The notes: a model not told the origin generated them from the sequence alone. A stretch of 64,000 bases of DNA from Streptomyces sp. 2114.4 (GCF_900187385.1 NZ_FYEY01000001.1:5828001-5892000), one strand, 5' to 3'. Shown: positions 50,035-59,222, numbered from the stretch's first letter. A program made the numbers and translations.

Positions 50035-50943
50035 TCAGCCTGTCAGCCCCACGTTGCCCGTGCGACCCGATGCCCACATGGTGTGCTCTCGCGAGATTGC
50101 GGCTTCCGCCTGGTCGACGAATTTTCCCCAGGACTCCGCGTCCGCAGATTCATCCGTGAGAGAGAGGATGTGCCTGATCTCCCGCGCGGTCAGGCTGTAT
50201 GCAGAGGCTTCTGTCTCCAGTCGCTGTGCCTGGAACCATGCGGTGATGCCGGCAACTCCCGCACTGACCACACCGAGCAAATCGATGGAAACCACGCCGT
50301 ATGCCTTCACCGCACCGGCGACGACGCCGATCATTTCCCCAGCAAGAGCAACACTCCGCCAGGTACGGGACTGCTTGTCTCGCAGTTTGGCCATCCGTGC
50401 GTACCACTCGACTTGTTCCATCAGGCGATTGCTTTTGTAGGTCGCGATCCGCTCGTCTCTGCCGGCGGCACGGCAGCGTTCCATCGCCTCGTTGACGTCG
50501 AGTCCGGCAGACACATCGACGATATCGAGGCCGAGGCTGATCTCTCGGAGTCTGTTGATGAAGAGGCGCCGGGCCTCGACTGCCGGCATGGATTCAGGGA
50601 AGGGCTCTCCGCACACCGCGTAGCGCCAAGCAAGCGTCTTGCATGATTCGGCGGCGGCCCGGCACTCGTACCAGCGCCGCTCATCTCGTTGCTCCACGAT
50701 GTAGAGCCGAACCAAGATGGAGGAAATGAAAGCCAAGGAGGCGGCAAGTCCCGCCCAGTCGGTCCCGTTACTGCTGAATTTGAGCGTTGTGGTGCCGACG
50801 GCTGCCGCCAGGAATAACAGAAGGAGCGTCAGGCGGAGTTGGCCGAAATAGCGGCGCTTCGAACGAATGGAGCCTGTGTCGGCATCTCGGAAAAAGGGCG
50901 GAAGCTGATGCCAGGTGAAGCTGTCGCTGCCGGGACCGGTCAT
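50035..50943 (-). CDS. SLATT/DUF4231-like membrane protein
   Basis: A 302-residue protein from the ATG at 50943, with AAGGAAGCC upstream. Two membrane segments near residues 39-57 and 62-82 precede RWYECRAAAESCKTLAWRY, a motif I associate with DUF4231/SLATT proteins. A second hydrophobic pair lies at about 197-240 (VALAGEMIGVVAGAV; VVSAGVAGITAWFQA), then a charged C-terminus. SLATT proteins are predicted pore-forming effectors linked to nucleotide-signalling immune systems; no CD-NTase or SLOG partner is adjacent, so function here is unknown. The gene has noticeably lower GC than its neighbours and appears acquired. Confidence 0.75.
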   Translation of the reverse strand: MTGPGSDSFTWHQLPPFFRDADTGSIRSKRRYFGQLRLTLLLLFLAAAVGTTTLKFSSNGTDWAGLAASLAFISSILVRLYIVEQRDERRWYECRAAAESCKTLAWRYAVCGEPFPESMPAVEARRLFINRLREISLGLDIVDVSAGLDVNEAMERCRAAGRDERIATYKSNRLMEQVEWYARMAKLRDKQSRTWRSVALAGEMIGVVAGAVKAYGVVSIDLLGVVSAGVAGITAWFQAQRLETEASAYSLTAREIRHILSLTDESADAESWGKFVDQAEAAISREHTMWASGRTGNVGLTG

Positions 50944-51549
50944 CAGGCTTCCTTGAGTAGGTAGGACAGTCAACGTGCCATGCTAGCCGACCAGTTGATG
51001 CTGCCGCGGCAGAAATCCTGCTCGCCCTCGTGGGAGGTCGGCCCGCCCGTCTCGTTCCAGGAGTGGCGCGTACAGGATGGGCCAGGCCGTCAGGGTGTGC
51101 CGCCTCTAACTGGTCGGCAGCCCCGGAGTCTCAGGAACGCCGGCACCCGGGAAGCTGTCCCCGGGTCGTCTCCGTGCCGAAAGTCGGCGACGTGGCTGAT
51201 CAGTTGATCTTCTACGGCGGTAACGCCGAGACGGAACGCGACTCCCTCGGGCCGCTGACATCCACTACTGATATCAACGGCTGCGAATGGCAGGAAACGG
51301 CTGCGAACGGCAGCAGAAAAGCGCGTGACAGCAAAGAAGCGCCGGCGTCATGTGTTCGCTCCCTGCGCCGTGACCATGTCGCCAATGCCGCCGCGTGGGA
51401 CAACGCCGATCTTGGTGGTTTCCTGGGGGCTCTTGCCGTCCGGATCGATGACGCGGCCGGCCACCCATGACAGAGGACCACAGCGGGTGACCGCCCGCTC
51501 ACCGCTCCGACCTGGGCACCCGTAAACGATCTGCCACACTGGACGCACC
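50944..51549. other. 606-bp region between SLATT-like gene and rlmN, no confirmed gene
   Basis: The first part holds the SLATT promoter region. Several short frames overlap 51030-51525 on both strands. None is recognised, and they exclude one another. One, 51325-51525 (+), begins MTAKKRRRHVFAPCAV. The patch may be decayed accessory DNA. Confidence 0.4.
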
Positions 51550-52656
51550 ATGCCTGTACCCGGAGAACTTACTTTCGTCGCGCCGCGCGGGGCCAAGAAG
51601 CCTCCGCGGCACCTTGCCGATCTCAGTCCCGTCGAGCGTCGCGAAGCGGTGGCCGCGATCGGGGAGAAGCCGTTTCGCGCCAAGCAGCTGTCGCAGCACT
51701 ATTTCGCCCGCTATGCGCACGACCCGGCGCAGTGGACCGACATCCCGGCGGCGGCGCGCGAGAAGCTGGCGGCCGAGCTGCTGCCGGACCTGATGAAGGT
51801 CGTCCGGCACATCTCGTGTGACGACGACACCACGCGCAAGACGCTGTGGAAGATGCACGACGGCACGCTCGTCGAGTCCGTGCTGATGCGCTACCCGGAC
51901 CGGGTCACCATGTGCATCTCCTCGCAGGCCGGGTGCGGAATGAACTGCCCGTTCTGCGCGACGGGGCAGGCGGGCCTGGACCGTAACCTGTCGACCGCCG
52001 AGATCGTGCACCAGATCGTCGACGGGATGCGTGCGCTGCGCGACGGCGAGGTGCCGGGCGGGCCCGCGCGGCTGTCGAACATCGTCTTCATGGGGATGGG
52101 CGAGCCGCTCGCCAACTACAAGCGGGTGGTCGGGGCGATCCGGCGGCTGACCGACCCCGAACCCGATGGGCTGGGGCTGTCCCAGCGGGGTATCACCGTC
52201 TCGACGGTCGGGCTGGTGCCGGCGATGTTGCGGTTCGCCGATGAAGGATTCAAGTGCCGGCTGGCGGTGTCGCTGCATGCGCCCGATGACGAGCTGCGCG
52301 ACACCCTGGTGCCCGTCAACACGCGCTGGAAGGTGCGTGAGGTGCTGGACGCGGCCTGGGAGTACGCGGAGAAGTCCGGGCGGCGGATCTCGATCGAGTA
52401 TGCGCTGATCCGGGACATCAACGACCAGGCGTGGCGCGGTGACCTGCTGGGACGGCTGCTGAAGGGCAAGCGCGTCCATGTGAACCTCATTCCGCTGAAT
52501 CCGACGCCCGGATCGAAGTGGACCGCCTCGCGCCCCGAGGACGAGCGGGCGTTCGTCCAGGCCATCGAGGCGCACGGCGTACCGGTGACCGTCCGCGACA
52601 CCCGCGGCCAGGAGATCGACGGCGCCTGCGGCCAGCTCGCGGCCTCGGAACGCTGA
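51550..52656 (+). CDS. rlmN: 23S rRNA (adenine2503-C2)-methyltransferase RlmN
   Basis: Encodes 368 residues. Radical-SAM enzyme methylating C2 of A2503 in 23S rRNA and A37 in tRNAs. The iron-sulfur cluster cysteines are C129, C133 and C136 (CGMNCPFC). The methyl-carrying Cys is probably near the C-terminus (C360 in DGACGQLA). MGMGEPLANY and PLNPTPGS are typical. ATG at 51550 has no strong Shine-Dalgarno and may be translated from a short leader. Confidence 0.95.
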   Translation: MPVPGELTFVAPRGAKKPPRHLADLSPVERREAVAAIGEKPFRAKQLSQHYFARYAHDPAQWTDIPAAAREKLAAELLPDLMKVVRHISCDDDTTRKTLWKMHDGTLVESVLMRYPDRVTMCISSQAGCGMNCPFCATGQAGLDRNLSTAEIVHQIVDGMRALRDGEVPGGPARLSNIVFMGMGEPLANYKRVVGAIRRLTDPEPDGLGLSQRGITVSTVGLVPAMLRFADEGFKCRLAVSLHAPDDELRDTLVPVNTRWKVREVLDAAWEYAEKSGRRISIEYALIRDINDQAWRGDLLGRLLKGKRVHVNLIPLNPTPGSKWTASRPEDERAFVQAIEAHGVPVTVRDTRGQEIDGACGQLAASER

Positions 52657-52695
52657 CCGCCCGCTGGTACTGTGTGATCGAACAAATGCACCACA

Positions 52696-52803
52696 TCCGA
52701 CAGGGGAGCGCCACAGCGCTGAGAGTGCGGAAGCGTCGTAGACCTCTACGGTGCCCGCAGACCCTTGAACCTCGCCCGGGTCATTCCGGGTAGGAAGTTC
52801 GGT
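52696..52803 (+). promoter_or_regulatory. TPP (thi-box) riboswitch
   Basis: GGGGAGC (52703-52709), GCTGAGAGTGCGG and ACCCTTGAACCTC with a following CCGGGT...CCGGGTAGGAAG match the TPP riboswitch sequence and order. It lies upstream of a thiamine-type ABC transporter, so binding thiamine pyrophosphate should repress the operon. Confidence 0.9.
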
Positions 52804-52917
52804 CGTCACTCATGCTGTTGCGCCCCGCCCGGGGCCCGCTCCCTGCGTCCTCGGACGCCGAGGGCCGTGGACACCGGGCGGGGCCGCGTCTCTTCCTGGC
52901 CAGCCAGGAGGAAATCA

Positions 52918-53991
52918 GTGAGCACCACGAGCAGAATCACCGCCACGGCGGTCGCCGCCGCGGTCGGCATGTCGGCGCTGGCCGCCTGCGGTGCCCCGGG
53001 CGGGGGCGCGGACGCCAAGACCGTCACGCTCGTCAGCCATGACTCGTTCAACGTCTCCAAGTCGGTCCTGAGCGCCTTCGAGAAGGAGAGCGGCTACAAG
53101 GTCAGGATCCTCAAGGGCGGGGATGCCGGGAAGGCCGTCAACCAGGCGATCCTTTCCAAGGGCAATCCGCAGGGCGATGTGTTCTTCGGTATCGACAACA
53201 CGCTGCTCTCGCGCGGGCTGCACGAAGGGCTCTTCAGCCCGTACCGGGCCAAGGGGCTGGCGGACGTGCCGGCCGGGCTGCAGCTCGACAAGGGCGAGCA
53301 CCGCGTCACCCCGCTCGACTACGGCGACATCTGCGTCAACTACGACCGCGGCTACTTCGCCCGACACAAGACCCCGCCGCCCAAGACCCTCGAGGATCTG
53401 CTCAAGCCCCGGTACAAGGGGATGCTCGTGACGGAGAACTCCGCCACCTCCTCCCCGGGGCTCGCCTTCCAGCTCGGCACCATCGCGAAGTACGGGCCGG
53501 CCGGCTGGCAGAACTACTGGAAGAAGCTCAAGGCCAATGGCGTCGAGGTCGTCGACGGCTGGGAACAGGCCTACTACGAGCGGTTCACGGGATCCGCGGC
53601 CGGCAAGCGCAAGGGCGACAAGCCGCTGGTGGTCTCCTACGCCTCCAGCCCGCCGGCCGAGGTGCTGGGCAAGAAGCCCGCGCCCAAGGAGGCGCCGACC
53701 GGCGTCGCGACGGGCACCTGCTTCCGCCAGATCGAATTCGGCGCCCTGCTCAAGGGGGCGAAGAACGAGAAGGGGGGTAAGGCGCTGCTGGACTTCTTGC
53801 TGAGCAAGAAGTTCCAGGAGGACGTACCGCTGCAGATGTTCGTCAACCCGGCACGTGAGGACGCCACGGTGCCGGAGCTGTTCACCAAGTACGGCACGAA
53901 GATCGACAAGCCCACGACGCTGCCGCCCGAGACGATCACCAAGAACCGCGAACAGTGGATCAAGCAGTGGTCCTCGCTCGTTCTGAAGTAG
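52918..53991 (+). CDS. thiB: Thiamine ABC transporter substrate-binding lipoprotein
   Basis: A 357-residue lipoprotein. The GTG at 52918 (GGAGGAAATCA upstream) gives a signal peptide ending in LAAC (Cys24). The body resembles the ThiB/Fbp type II periplasmic binding family: DVFFGIDNTLLSRGL, PLDYGDICVNYDRGYF, and GWEQAYYERF. The TPP riboswitch upstream makes thiamine the likely ligand. It begins the thiB-thiP-thiQ order and overlaps the next gene. Confidence 0.9.
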   Translation: MSTTSRITATAVAAAVGMSALAACGAPGGGADAKTVTLVSHDSFNVSKSVLSAFEKESGYKVRILKGGDAGKAVNQAILSKGNPQGDVFFGIDNTLLSRGLHEGLFSPYRAKGLADVPAGLQLDKGEHRVTPLDYGDICVNYDRGYFARHKTPPPKTLEDLLKPRYKGMLVTENSATSSPGLAFQLGTIAKYGPAGWQNYWKKLKANGVEVVDGWEQAYYERFTGSAAGKRKGDKPLVVSYASSPPAEVLGKKPAPKEAPTGVATGTCFRQIEFGALLKGAKNEKGGKALLDFLLSKKFQEDVPLQMFVNPAREDATVPELFTKYGTKIDKPTTLPPETITKNREQWIKQWSSLVLK

Positions 53992-55697
53992 CCCGCGGCC
54001 GGCGCCCGCGGCCCGTACGGGGAACGGCGGCGCGGCTCGGCCTGATGGCGGTGCCGCTGGCCTTCTTCGCGCTGTTCTTCGCCTATCCGGTGGTGGCGAT
54101 CGTCGGACGCGGGCTCAAGGACGGCGGGCAGTGGCAGCTCGGCCGGTTCGGTGCCGTGCTGAGTGACCCGGACATCGTGCATGTGCTGTGGTTCACCGTC
54201 TGGCAGGCGGCGGCCTCCACGGGGCTGACCCTGCTGATCGCGCTGCCGGGTGCCTATGTCTTCGCGCGGTTCGACTTCCCCGGCAAGCAATTGCTGCGGG
54301 CCGTGGTGGCGGTGCCGTTCGTGCTGCCGACCGTCGTCGTCGGCTCGGCCTTCCTGGCGCTGGCCGGGCGGGGCGGACTGCTGGACCAGCTCTGGGGCCT
54401 GCGCCTGGACACCTCGGTGTGGGCGATCCTGCTCGCGCATGTGTTCTTCAACTACGCCGTGGTCGTCCGGACCGTCGGCGGGCTCTGGGCCCAGCTCGAC
54501 CCGCGTCAGGAAGAGGCGGCGCGGATGCTGGGGGCCGGACGGCTGGCGGCCTGGCGGAGGGTGACCCTGCCCGCCCTGGGGCCCGCCGTCGCGGCCGCCG
54601 CGCTCATGGTCTTCCTCTTCACCTTCACCTCCTTCGGGGTGGTGCAGATTCTCGGCGGGCCCACCTTCGCGACGCTGGAGGTGGAGATCTACCGGCAGAC
54701 CGCGGAGTTCCTGGACCTGCCGACGGCCGCCGTCCTCACCATGGTCCAGTTCGCGGCGGTGCTGGGCGTGCTGGCGCTGCATGCCTGGACGGTGCGCCGC
54801 CGGGAAACCGCCCTGCGGCTCGTGCCGGCCTCGCAGACCGCCCACCGGCCGCGCGGCCGCGGCCAGTGGACGCTGCTGTGGGGGACGCTCACCGTCATCA
54901 CCGTCCTGCTCATCGTGCCGCTCCTCGTCCTCGTGGAGCGGTCGTTCGCCGGGCCGGACGGCTACGGAGCGGTGTTCTACACCTCGCTGCGGTCGGCCGC
55001 GAACGCCGACAGCACCTTCGCCGTCGCGCCCCTGGACGCCCTGTGGAACTCCCTCGCCTACGGGGCGGCCGCCACGGCGATCGCGCTGGTGGTGGGCGGA
55101 CTGGCGGCCGCCGCGCTGACCCTCCCCCGGCTGGGCAGGGGCCCGTCCGGGCGGACGGCCCTGGTCAGCCGGTTCGTCCGGGGCTTCGACGCTCTGCTGA
55201 TGCTGCCCCTGGGGGTGTCCGCGGTGACCGTCGGGTTCGGATTCCTGATCAGTCTTGACACGCCGCCGCTCGATCTGCGTGCCTCGTGGTGGCTGGTGCC
55301 GCTCGCCCAGGCGCTGGTGGGGGTGCCGTTCGTGGTCCGGACGATGCTGCCGGTCCTGCGGGCGGTCGACGGACGGCTGCGGGAGGCGGCCGCCGTGCTC
55401 GGCGCCTCGCCGTGGCGGGTGTGGCGCGAGGTCGACCTGCCGATGGTGCGGCGCGCCCTGCTGATCGCCGCGGGCTTCGCCTTCGCCGTCTCCCTCGGTG
55501 AGTTCGGCGCGACGGTCTTCATCGCTCGGCCGGACCAGCCGACGCTGCCGGTCGCGGTGGCACGTCTGCTGGGACGTGCGGGAGAGCTCAACTACGGGCA
55601 GGCGATGGCCCTGTCGACCCTCTTGATGGTGGTATGCGCCGGTGCCCTGCTGGTACTGGAACGCCTGCGCCCCCTCGACCACTCCGGGGAGTTCTAG
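53955..55697 (+). CDS. thiP: Thiamine ABC transporter permease
   Basis: A 580-residue two-domain permease with about 12 membrane helices. Two EAA-type loops are visible, in EEAARMLGAGRLAAWRRVTLP and EAAAVLGASPWRVWREVDLP, like the ThiP/FbpB fused permeases. The start is uncertain: GTG 53955 and GTG 53967 both lie inside the end of thiB, and the tight overlap implies coupled translation. It ends 1 bp before thiQ starts. Confidence 0.9.
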   Translation: MDQAVVLARSEVARGRRPRPVRGTAARLGLMAVPLAFFALFFAYPVVAIVGRGLKDGGQWQLGRFGAVLSDPDIVHVLWFTVWQAAASTGLTLLIALPGAYVFARFDFPGKQLLRAVVAVPFVLPTVVVGSAFLALAGRGGLLDQLWGLRLDTSVWAILLAHVFFNYAVVVRTVGGLWAQLDPRQEEAARMLGAGRLAAWRRVTLPALGPAVAAAALMVFLFTFTSFGVVQILGGPTFATLEVEIYRQTAEFLDLPTAAVLTMVQFAAVLGVLALHAWTVRRRETALRLVPASQTAHRPRGRGQWTLLWGTLTVITVLLIVPLLVLVERSFAGPDGYGAVFYTSLRSAANADSTFAVAPLDALWNSLAYGAAATAIALVVGGLAAAALTLPRLGRGPSGRTALVSRFVRGFDALLMLPLGVSAVTVGFGFLISLDTPPLDLRASWWLVPLAQALVGVPFVVRTMLPVLRAVDGRLREAAAVLGASPWRVWREVDLPMVRRALLIAAGFAFAVSLGEFGATVFIARPDQPTLPVAVARLLGRAGELNYGQAMALSTLLMVVCAGALLVLERLRPLDHSGEF

Positions 55698-56771
55698 ATG
55701 ACGGCACGGGCCAAGGCCACGGCGCAGGAACTGCTGCGGCTGGGCGGGGTGACCGTCCGCTTCGGCACGGCGGGACGCCCCGCGCTGGACGCGGTGGATC
55801 TGGACGTCGCCGCGCACGAAATCGTGTGCGTCCTGGGGCCGAGCGGCAGCGGCAAGTCCACCCTGCTGAGGGTGGTCGCCGGGCTCCAACAGGCCGACGC
55901 GGGAGCGGTGTTGCTGGAGGGGCGGGAGCAGTCCGGGGTCCCGGCCCACCGGCGCGGGGTCGGCCTGATGTTCCAGGACCACCAGCTCTTCCCGCAGCAC
56001 GACGTCGAGGGCAACGTCGCTTTCGGGCTGCGGATGCGGCGTTCCGCACGCGCCGAGCGGGAGCGCACGGTCGCCGGACTGCTGGACCTCGTCGGCCTGC
56101 CGGGCGCCCAGCGGCGCGCCGTGGCCTCCCTTTCCGGTGGCGAACAGCAGCGGGTCGCGCTGGCCCGCGCGCTGGCCCCCCGCCCCCGCCTGCTGATGCT
56201 GGACGAACCCCTCGGCCAGCTCGACCGCGGGCTGCGCGAACGGCTGGTCGTCGAACTCCGCCGCCTCTTTCGTGAATTGGGCACCACCGTATTGGCGGTC
56301 ACCCACGACCAGGGGGAGGCCTTTGCGCTCGCCGACCGGGTCGTGGTGATGCAGGACGGCCGGATCGCACAGACCGGTACCCCGCTGGAGGTCTGGCAGC
56401 GGCCCGCCACCGAATTCGTCGCCCGCTTCCTCGGCTTCGACAACGTGGTCGCGGCGACGGTGCAGGGCGAGGCCGCTGCCACCCCCTGGGGCAAGGTGCC
56501 GGTCGCGGACGGTACGGCGGACGGGCCGTGCCGCCTGCTCGTCCGCCCGGCCGGGGTACGGCTGACCGCCGCCCCCGAGGGCCTGCCCTGTACGGTCACG
56601 GCCCGTACCTTCCGTGGCACCCATGTCGCGCTGCTGCTCCAGCCGGCCGCAGGACCCCAGGTGGAGGCGGCCTGCGCCCTGCGGGACGCGCCGGAGGTGG
56701 GGGAGCGGGTGGGCATCTCGTTCGCGGCACAGGACGTGGTGGTGCTGGGCGCGCCGGATGCGGCGGGCTGA
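55698..56771 (+). CDS. thiQ: Thiamine ABC transporter ATP-binding protein
   Basis: Encodes 357 residues. Walker A GPSGSGKST (47-55), Q-loop MFQDHQLFPQHDV, signature LSGGEQQRVALARAL and Walker B LMLDEPLGQLD are all intact, with the H-loop in VTHDQGEA. A C-terminal TOBE-like regulatory domain (about 255-357) is longer than in E. coli ThiQ. Immediately follows thiP. A short repeat array lies at its end. Confidence 0.9.
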   Translation: MTARAKATAQELLRLGGVTVRFGTAGRPALDAVDLDVAAHEIVCVLGPSGSGKSTLLRVVAGLQQADAGAVLLEGREQSGVPAHRRGVGLMFQDHQLFPQHDVEGNVAFGLRMRRSARAERERTVAGLLDLVGLPGAQRRAVASLSGGEQQRVALARALAPRPRLLMLDEPLGQLDRGLRERLVVELRRLFRELGTTVLAVTHDQGEAFALADRVVVMQDGRIAQTGTPLEVWQRPATEFVARFLGFDNVVAATVQGEAAATPWGKVPVADGTADGPCRLLVRPAGVRLTAAPEGLPCTVTARTFRGTHVALLLQPAAGPQVEAACALRDAPEVGERVGISFAAQDVVVLGAPDAAG

Positions 56772-56855
56772 TCGCCTCGGATACGACGGGCTGACCGTGA
56801 TCACGCCGGAGCCGATGGGCTGATCACGCCGGCGCCGGCGGGCTGATCACGCCGG
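56765..56855. repeat. Degenerate ~23-bp repeats at the end of thiQ
   Basis: GGGCTGATCACGCCGG is found at 56817-56832 and 56840-56855 (period 23), with related copies starting at 56765 (GGGCTGATCGCCTCGG) and 56788. Each copy includes TGA; in copy one this is the thiQ stop. Two copies contain the palindrome TGATCA. Confidence 0.75.
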
Positions 56856-56937
56856 ATGCCGCGAACCGGTTACACGGAGCGGGCCCCTGGGCTCCCCGGG
56901 CACGGGGCACGGGGCAGGGGGCGTGAGACACCGGGGG

Positions 56938-57867
56938 TCAGCGTGCCGCCATCTCCGTCTGCGCCTCATCCGCCGTCGGCGCGCCGGGCCCGTCCCCCGG
57001 CTCCGGCTCACCGAACCAGGCGACGGCGACGGCGCCCGCCACGGCCACCACGAATCCGAGGGCGGCGACCCAGGCGAAGCCGGGGCGTGAGGAGTCGCCC
57101 AGCCACAGCACCCCGAGAATGCCCGGGACCACCGTCTCGCCCACCACCAGCGCGGCCGTGGCGCCGTTCACCGAGCCGATCTGCAGGGCGACGGTGTGCA
57201 GGTACATGCCCCCGATTCCGGCCACCAGAATGGCGTACAGGGCGGGGTCGCCGAGCAGCGACGGCAGGTGGAAGGGGCCCACGCCGTTCAGCACGCGTAC
57301 GCCGACCCCGAGCGCACCGAAGCCCAGGCCGGAGAGCAGGCCTGCGAGGATGGCGGCCCGTCCCCCGAGCAGCCGCACGATCAGCGTGCCGCCGAGCATG
57401 AGCACGACGGAAACGGCGAGCAGCCACCAGTGGGCGGCGATCGGGGTGTGGCCGCTGCCTTCCGGCCCGGCGGCCGTGGCCAGCAGCACCAACGCCCCGC
57501 ACACCACGCCGATGGAGCTCCACTCGGCCCGGGAGAGCCGGATCCCGAGGAGCTTGATGCTCAGCACCGCCGTGATCACGAGGTTGGCGCTGATCACGGT
57601 CTGGGAGAGGAACAGCGGCAGCAGCCTGGCGGCCAGCGCACCGAGCCCGAACCCCAGGAAATCCAGCACCGTGCCGACCATGAACTCCCAGGTCACGGCC
57701 GCCTTCGCGGTCGACGACAGGCTGGGGCCGCCGTGCTGGGTGACACCGGTGGTGGAGGCCTTGGCCGCCTCCCGGCGGGCGGATTTGCGGGAGCCCACCG
57801 CCTGCAGGACCGATCCCGTGCCGTAGCAGGCCGACGCCGCCACGGCCGTCAGAAGACCGATGATCAC
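56938..57867 (-). CDS. DMT/EamA-like membrane transporter
   Basis: A 309-residue protein with about ten hydrophobic helices and a short cytoplasmic tail. The paired EamA-like layout is recognisable by AVAASACYGTGSVLQAVGSRK and the later GGMYLHTVALQIGSVNGATAALVVGETVVPGILG. Substrate unknown. The GTG at 57867 is preferred, with GGAG 6-9 bp upstream; TTG 57870 adjoins it. A 15-bp direct repeat lies 30-60 bp upstream. Confidence 0.8.
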   Translation of the reverse strand: MIIGLLTAVAASACYGTGSVLQAVGSRKSARREAAKASTTGVTQHGGPSLSSTAKAAVTWEFMVGTVLDFLGFGLGALAARLLPLFLSQTVISANLVITAVLSIKLLGIRLSRAEWSSIGVVCGALVLLATAAGPEGSGHTPIAAHWWLLAVSVVLMLGGTLIVRLLGGRAAILAGLLSGLGFGALGVGVRVLNGVGPFHLPSLLGDPALYAILVAGIGGMYLHTVALQIGSVNGATAALVVGETVVPGILGVLWLGDSSRPGFAWVAALGFVVAVAGAVAVAWFGEPEPGDGPGAPTADEAQTEMAAR

Positions 57868-57896
57868 CAAGAGCTCCGTTCGCCCGCTGTCTCAAA

Positions 57897-57927
57897 CCAT
57901 CTGTTACGTGCACCATCTGTTACGTGC
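57897..57927. repeat. 15-bp direct repeat upstream of the DMT gene
   Basis: CCATCTGTTACGTGC at 57897-57911 and 57913-57927 is perfectly repeated with a 16-bp period. On the minus strand it lies 30-60 bp before the transporter start, a likely operator or promoter position. Confidence 0.75.
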
Positions 57928-58057
57928 CCGGCCTGGCAGACGCGCATTTAGGTACGGGAGTTGCCTCGCCGGTCGAACCCGCCGGCCCGGCCGGGGGAGC
58001 CGTGCCGGGGCGCGATCCCCTGGTACGGCACGGCGCGGGCGAGGGACCGCCGGTGGG

Positions 58058-59221
58058 TCAGGAAGCGACCTCGGACCGGAGGCGGGACAGCGCCTCGGGA
58101 GCTTCGTCCACCGAGTCGACCAGGGCGATCCTGGCCGCCATGGGGCGGTCCGCCGCGAGTGCGCGGAGCAGTGGCCAGGTGGGAAGCGTCTCGGTCCAGT
58201 GCTCGCGGTTCACCAGCACCATCGGGGTCGGCTCGCCCCGCGACCCGTAGTAGTTGGGTGTCGCGTTGTCGAAGATCTCCTGCACGGTCCCGGCCGCGCC
58301 CGGGAGGAAGACGACGCCCGCATTGGAGCGCGCCAGCAGGCCGTCCTCGCGTACCGCGTTGACGAAGTACTTCGCTATGTGGGTCGCGAAGACGTTCGGC
58401 GGCTCATGGCCGTAGAACCAGGTGGGGATGCCGACCGAGGCCCCGCCGCCCGGCCGGTCGTGCCGGATGCCGAAGGCGGCCCGCGCCCACTCGGTGATCG
58501 ACTCGGTGAAGTGCGGTGCCTTGGCGAGACGTTCCAGCGCCGCGTCGAGCATGCCGTCCTCGAAGGGCGCGGTGTACGCCCCGAGGTTCGCCGCCTCCAT
58601 CGCGCCGGGACCGCCGCCCGTCGCGACGGTCAGGCCGTCCCGGGTGAGCCGGCGGCCGAGCCGGGCCGCGCCCGCGTAGTCCGCTCCATCGCGCCGCAGG
58701 GCGTGGCCGCCCATGATGCCCACCACCTGTGCGCCGGCGAGGTGTTCGTCGAGGGCGTCCGAGACGGCGTCGTCATGGATGCTGCGCAGCATCGAGGCGA
58801 AGATGTCGCCGTCCGACTTGGTCTCCTGGTACCAGTGGTACGCGCGGGCGTCCGGGGTGGCGTCGTAGCCGGCCTCGGCCAGCTGCGCGAAGAGTTCGTC
58901 CGGGCCGTACAGGCTGCCACGGTAGGGGTCGAACGGCAGGTCCGGTACGGGCGGGAAGACCAGGGAGCCCCCGGCCCGTATCTTGGCGGCGGCGTCCGGC
59001 TCCATGACGCAGCCGAGGAACACCGACTCCGTGGTGTCCGTGCTGAGCAGCGCGAACGTACGGTCCGTCAGGTCGACCGACTGGACGCGGTGTCCGGCGA
59101 GACTGCCGGCGGTGACCACCCGGTCGAACTCGGCGAGGGATTCGATTTCGTGGTCGCGGTTGTCGTCGTGGGCCGGGAAGCGGCGGGACGTTGAAGACTC
59201 TGCATTCGACACGCCCGTCAT
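58058..59221 (-). CDS. LOG-family (Rossmann) nucleotide-binding protein
   Basis: Encodes 387 residues. The LOG/TIGR00730 core is present in the C-terminal half: ATGGGPGAMEAANLGAY and FLPGAAGTVQEIFD, related to lysine-decarboxylase-like phosphoribohydrolases. Usual LOG enzymes have about 190 residues; the extra N-terminal 160 residues indicate the long-form PpnN-like subgroup, so a role in nucleotide-monophosphate hydrolysis is possible. It starts 1 bp after the MarR gene ends, so the two form an operon. Confidence 0.85.
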   Translation of the reverse strand: MTGVSNAESSTSRRFPAHDDNRDHEIESLAEFDRVVTAGSLAGHRVQSVDLTDRTFALLSTDTTESVFLGCVMEPDAAAKIRAGGSLVFPPVPDLPFDPYRGSLYGPDELFAQLAEAGYDATPDARAYHWYQETKSDGDIFASMLRSIHDDAVSDALDEHLAGAQVVGIMGGHALRRDGADYAGAARLGRRLTRDGLTVATGGGPGAMEAANLGAYTAPFEDGMLDAALERLAKAPHFTESITEWARAAFGIRHDRPGGGASVGIPTWFYGHEPPNVFATHIAKYFVNAVREDGLLARSNAGVVFLPGAAGTVQEIFDNATPNYYGSRGEPTPMVLVNREHWTETLPTWPLLRALAADRPMAARIALVDSVDEAPEALSRLRSEVAS

Positions 59222-59222
59222 G

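Noticed and set aside
53637..56804. 1055-codon frame antisense to thiB-thiP-thiQ
   Set aside because: Antisense shadow with repetitive Arg/Gly/His composition; the + strand genes have full domain evidence.
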